A stretch of 13,393 bases of DNA. It comes from Thermoplasmata archaeon. GTDB taxonomy: Archaea; Thermoplasmatota; Thermoplasmata; Lutacidiplasmatales; UBA184. The notes under the pieces are model-generated. The model worked only from the letters and a program-made list of their open reading frames with translations, did not search any database and was not told the DNA's origin. Shown here piece by piece: positions 12,374 through 13,393 of this stretch. A program made the translations under genes and the position numbers. The stretch lies in NCBI GenBank assembly GCA_030044695.1, contig JASIDM010000031.1, positions 1 through 13,393 on the forward strand, written 5' to 3'. Numbering within the stretch: the stretch's first letter is position 1; each line of letters starts with the position of its first letter.

Positions 12374-13345
12374 ATGAGCGAGCCCGCGGCCCGCGCCCCC
12401 GTCGCCACGTCCGCAGGGTCCACCCCCGCCCCGCGTGGGGTCCCCGGGCGACGGCCGGCGCTGCGCGCCCTTGGCCTCTCGACGGGGAAGCTCGCCCGGC
12501 TCAAGCGTCTGCTCTACGGGCACGGCCCGGGAGGCGGGACGCTGCTGATCCTGCCGATCGACCAGGGGCTCGAGCACGGCCCGGTCGATTTCTTCGCGAA
12601 CCCGGATTCGCTCGACCCCAGCTACCAGTACGCCCTCGCGCGGGACGGCCGGTTCAGCGCGATCGCCCTGCACATCGGGCTCGCGGAGAAGTACTTCCAC
12701 GAGTACGCGGGCGACGTCCCGCTGATCCTCAAGCTCAACGGCAAGACCTCGATCCCCCCGGACGCCCAGGCGTTCAGCGCCCTCACGGGGACCGTCGAGG
12801 ACGCCGTGCGGCTCGGGGCCGACGCCGTCGGCTACACCGTCTACGTCGGCTCGCCGGCCCAGGACCGGGACTTTCGCCAGCTGCTGGACGTCCGCAAGGA
12901 CGCCGACCGCTTCGGGATGCCGCTCGTCGTCTGGGCGTACCCCCGCGGCGACGCGGTCGCGAAGAAGGGCGGCCGGGAGAGCCTGTACGCCATCGACTAC
13001 GCGGCGAGGGTCGCCCTGGAGCTCGGGGCGGACATCGTGAAGGTGAACTATCCGGTCCCGTCCGAGAAGGACGCCGAGAGCCCCCCGCCGTACAACACGC
13101 TCCGCCTCGGGCACGAAGAGGCGTTCCGCAAGGTCGTCGAGAGCGCCGGCCGGGCCCTCGTGCTGGTCTCCGGCGGCGAGAAGATGTCGGACGCCGAGCT
13201 GTTGGCCAAGGTCCGTTCGTCGATGGACGCCGGGGCGACCGGGATCATCTTCGGTCGCAACATGTGGCAGCGTCCCCGGGAGGAGGCGCTCCGCCTCACC
13301 CGCGAGCTGCATGGGATCTTCCGGGAGTACGCCCAGCCGGCCTGA
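12374..13345 (+). CDS. fba: Class I fructose-bisphosphate aldolase (DhnA/FbaB type)
   Basis: This enzyme of glycolysis and gluconeogenesis interconverts fructose 1,6-bisphosphate with dihydroxyacetone phosphate and glyceraldehyde 3-phosphate through a Schiff-base lysine. The 323-aa protein shows LLILPIDQGLEHGP (57-70), VPLILKLNGKTS with K120, GYTVYVGS (153-160), VVWAYPRG (185-192) and GADIVKVNYP with the probable Schiff-base K223. The phosphate-binding end is VSGGEKMSD followed by GATGIIFGRNMWQR. It resembles E. coli FbaB and archaeal DhnA-type aldolases. The ATG at 12374 is preferred to the GTG at 12347, which would add nine residues and lies almost on the TATA-like element. Residues 1-30 are a low-complexity Ala/Pro leader of uncertain role. 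Related DhnA proteins act on other substrates (for example 2-amino-3,7-dideoxy-heptulosonate synthesis), but the FbaB-like motifs favour aldolase. Confidence 0.9.
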   Translation: MSEPAARAPVATSAGSTPAPRGVPGRRPALRALGLSTGKLARLKRLLYGHGPGGGTLLILPIDQGLEHGPVDFFANPDSLDPSYQYALARDGRFSAIALHIGLAEKYFHEYAGDVPLILKLNGKTSIPPDAQAFSALTGTVEDAVRLGADAVGYTVYVGSPAQDRDFRQLLDVRKDADRFGMPLVVWAYPRGDAVAKKGGRESLYAIDYAARVALELGADIVKVNYPVPSEKDAESPPPYNTLRLGHEEAFRKVVESAGRALVLVSGGEKMSDAELLAKVRSSMDAGATGIIFGRNMWQRPREEALRLTRELHGIFREYAQPA

Positions 13346-13393
13346 CCGCCGTATCGCCCTGGGCCTCGTCGTCGTCGGGGACGATCACCCCCG
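13346..13393. other. Window-end fragment without a recognisable gene
   Basis: The last 48 nt after the aldolase stop contain no start codon with enough downstream sequence to judge. A short inverted repeat, CGTCGTC with GACGA, could be part of a hairpin after the aldolase gene. Confidence 0.3.

Noticed and set aside
1..13393. Mobile elements, CRISPR array, toxin-antitoxin or defence genes
   Set aside because: I find no transposase or integrase motifs, no terminal inverted repeats, no regularly spaced direct repeats and no recognisable defence domains. All well-supported genes look chromosomal and of uniform composition.

Overview
The window is a GC-rich archaeal chromosome segment of compact, ordinary-looking housekeeping genes. 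The archaeal assignment rests on several families: an Orc1/Cdc6 replication initiator, an archaeal-type class I CCA-adding enzyme, RNase P protein Rpp21 (Rnp4), an archaeal/eukaryotic-type GluRS, and a class I (DhnA/FbaB-like) fructose-bisphosphate aldolase. Several starts have TATA-like elements about 25-38 nt upstream and mostly lack Shine-Dalgarno sequences, which fits archaeal leaderless or short-leader transcription. A GC-rich Thermoplasmatota lineage is my best guess, but that is inference. The proteins do not have the acidic bias of haloarchaea.

Layout, left to right. The 3' part of orc1/cdc6 is followed by lipA (lipoyl synthase) and a 3-TM membrane protein, which form a tight pair. 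These converge, with a 14-nt overlap, on a minus-strand CCA-adding enzyme. Divergent from cca is an AmmeMemoRadiSam-type radical SAM enzyme. Next come a 279-nt spacer, a 6-TM membrane protein, a strong imperfect palindrome and a 4-TM membrane protein. On the minus strand are tRNA-Leu(CAA) with an excellent TATA box, rnp4, and a double zinc-ribbon protein that overlaps rnp4. Divergent from these is a RuvC/YqgF-like RNase H-fold protein, followed by gltX. A 282-nt spacer with a T-tract precedes an MFS transporter, which converges with a 20-nt overlap on a CDF-type cation transporter. The aldolase gene is divergent from the CDF gene and runs to near the window end.

Functional links are modest. 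Several genes serve tRNA biology: cca, tRNA-Leu (which lacks an encoded CCA), RNase P and gltX. The RuvC/YqgF-like protein sits among them. lipA points to lipoate-dependent dehydrogenases or a glycine cleavage system elsewhere, and the aldolase to central sugar metabolism.

I see no mobile element, CRISPR array or defence island. The most interesting structural observation is that only three of the 14 protein genes end in TAA. Each of those three stop codons is embedded in the TATA-like element of the next codirectional gene. Other points worth checking are the YqgF-like protein, the CDF protein with altered metal-site residues, and the intergenic palindrome.
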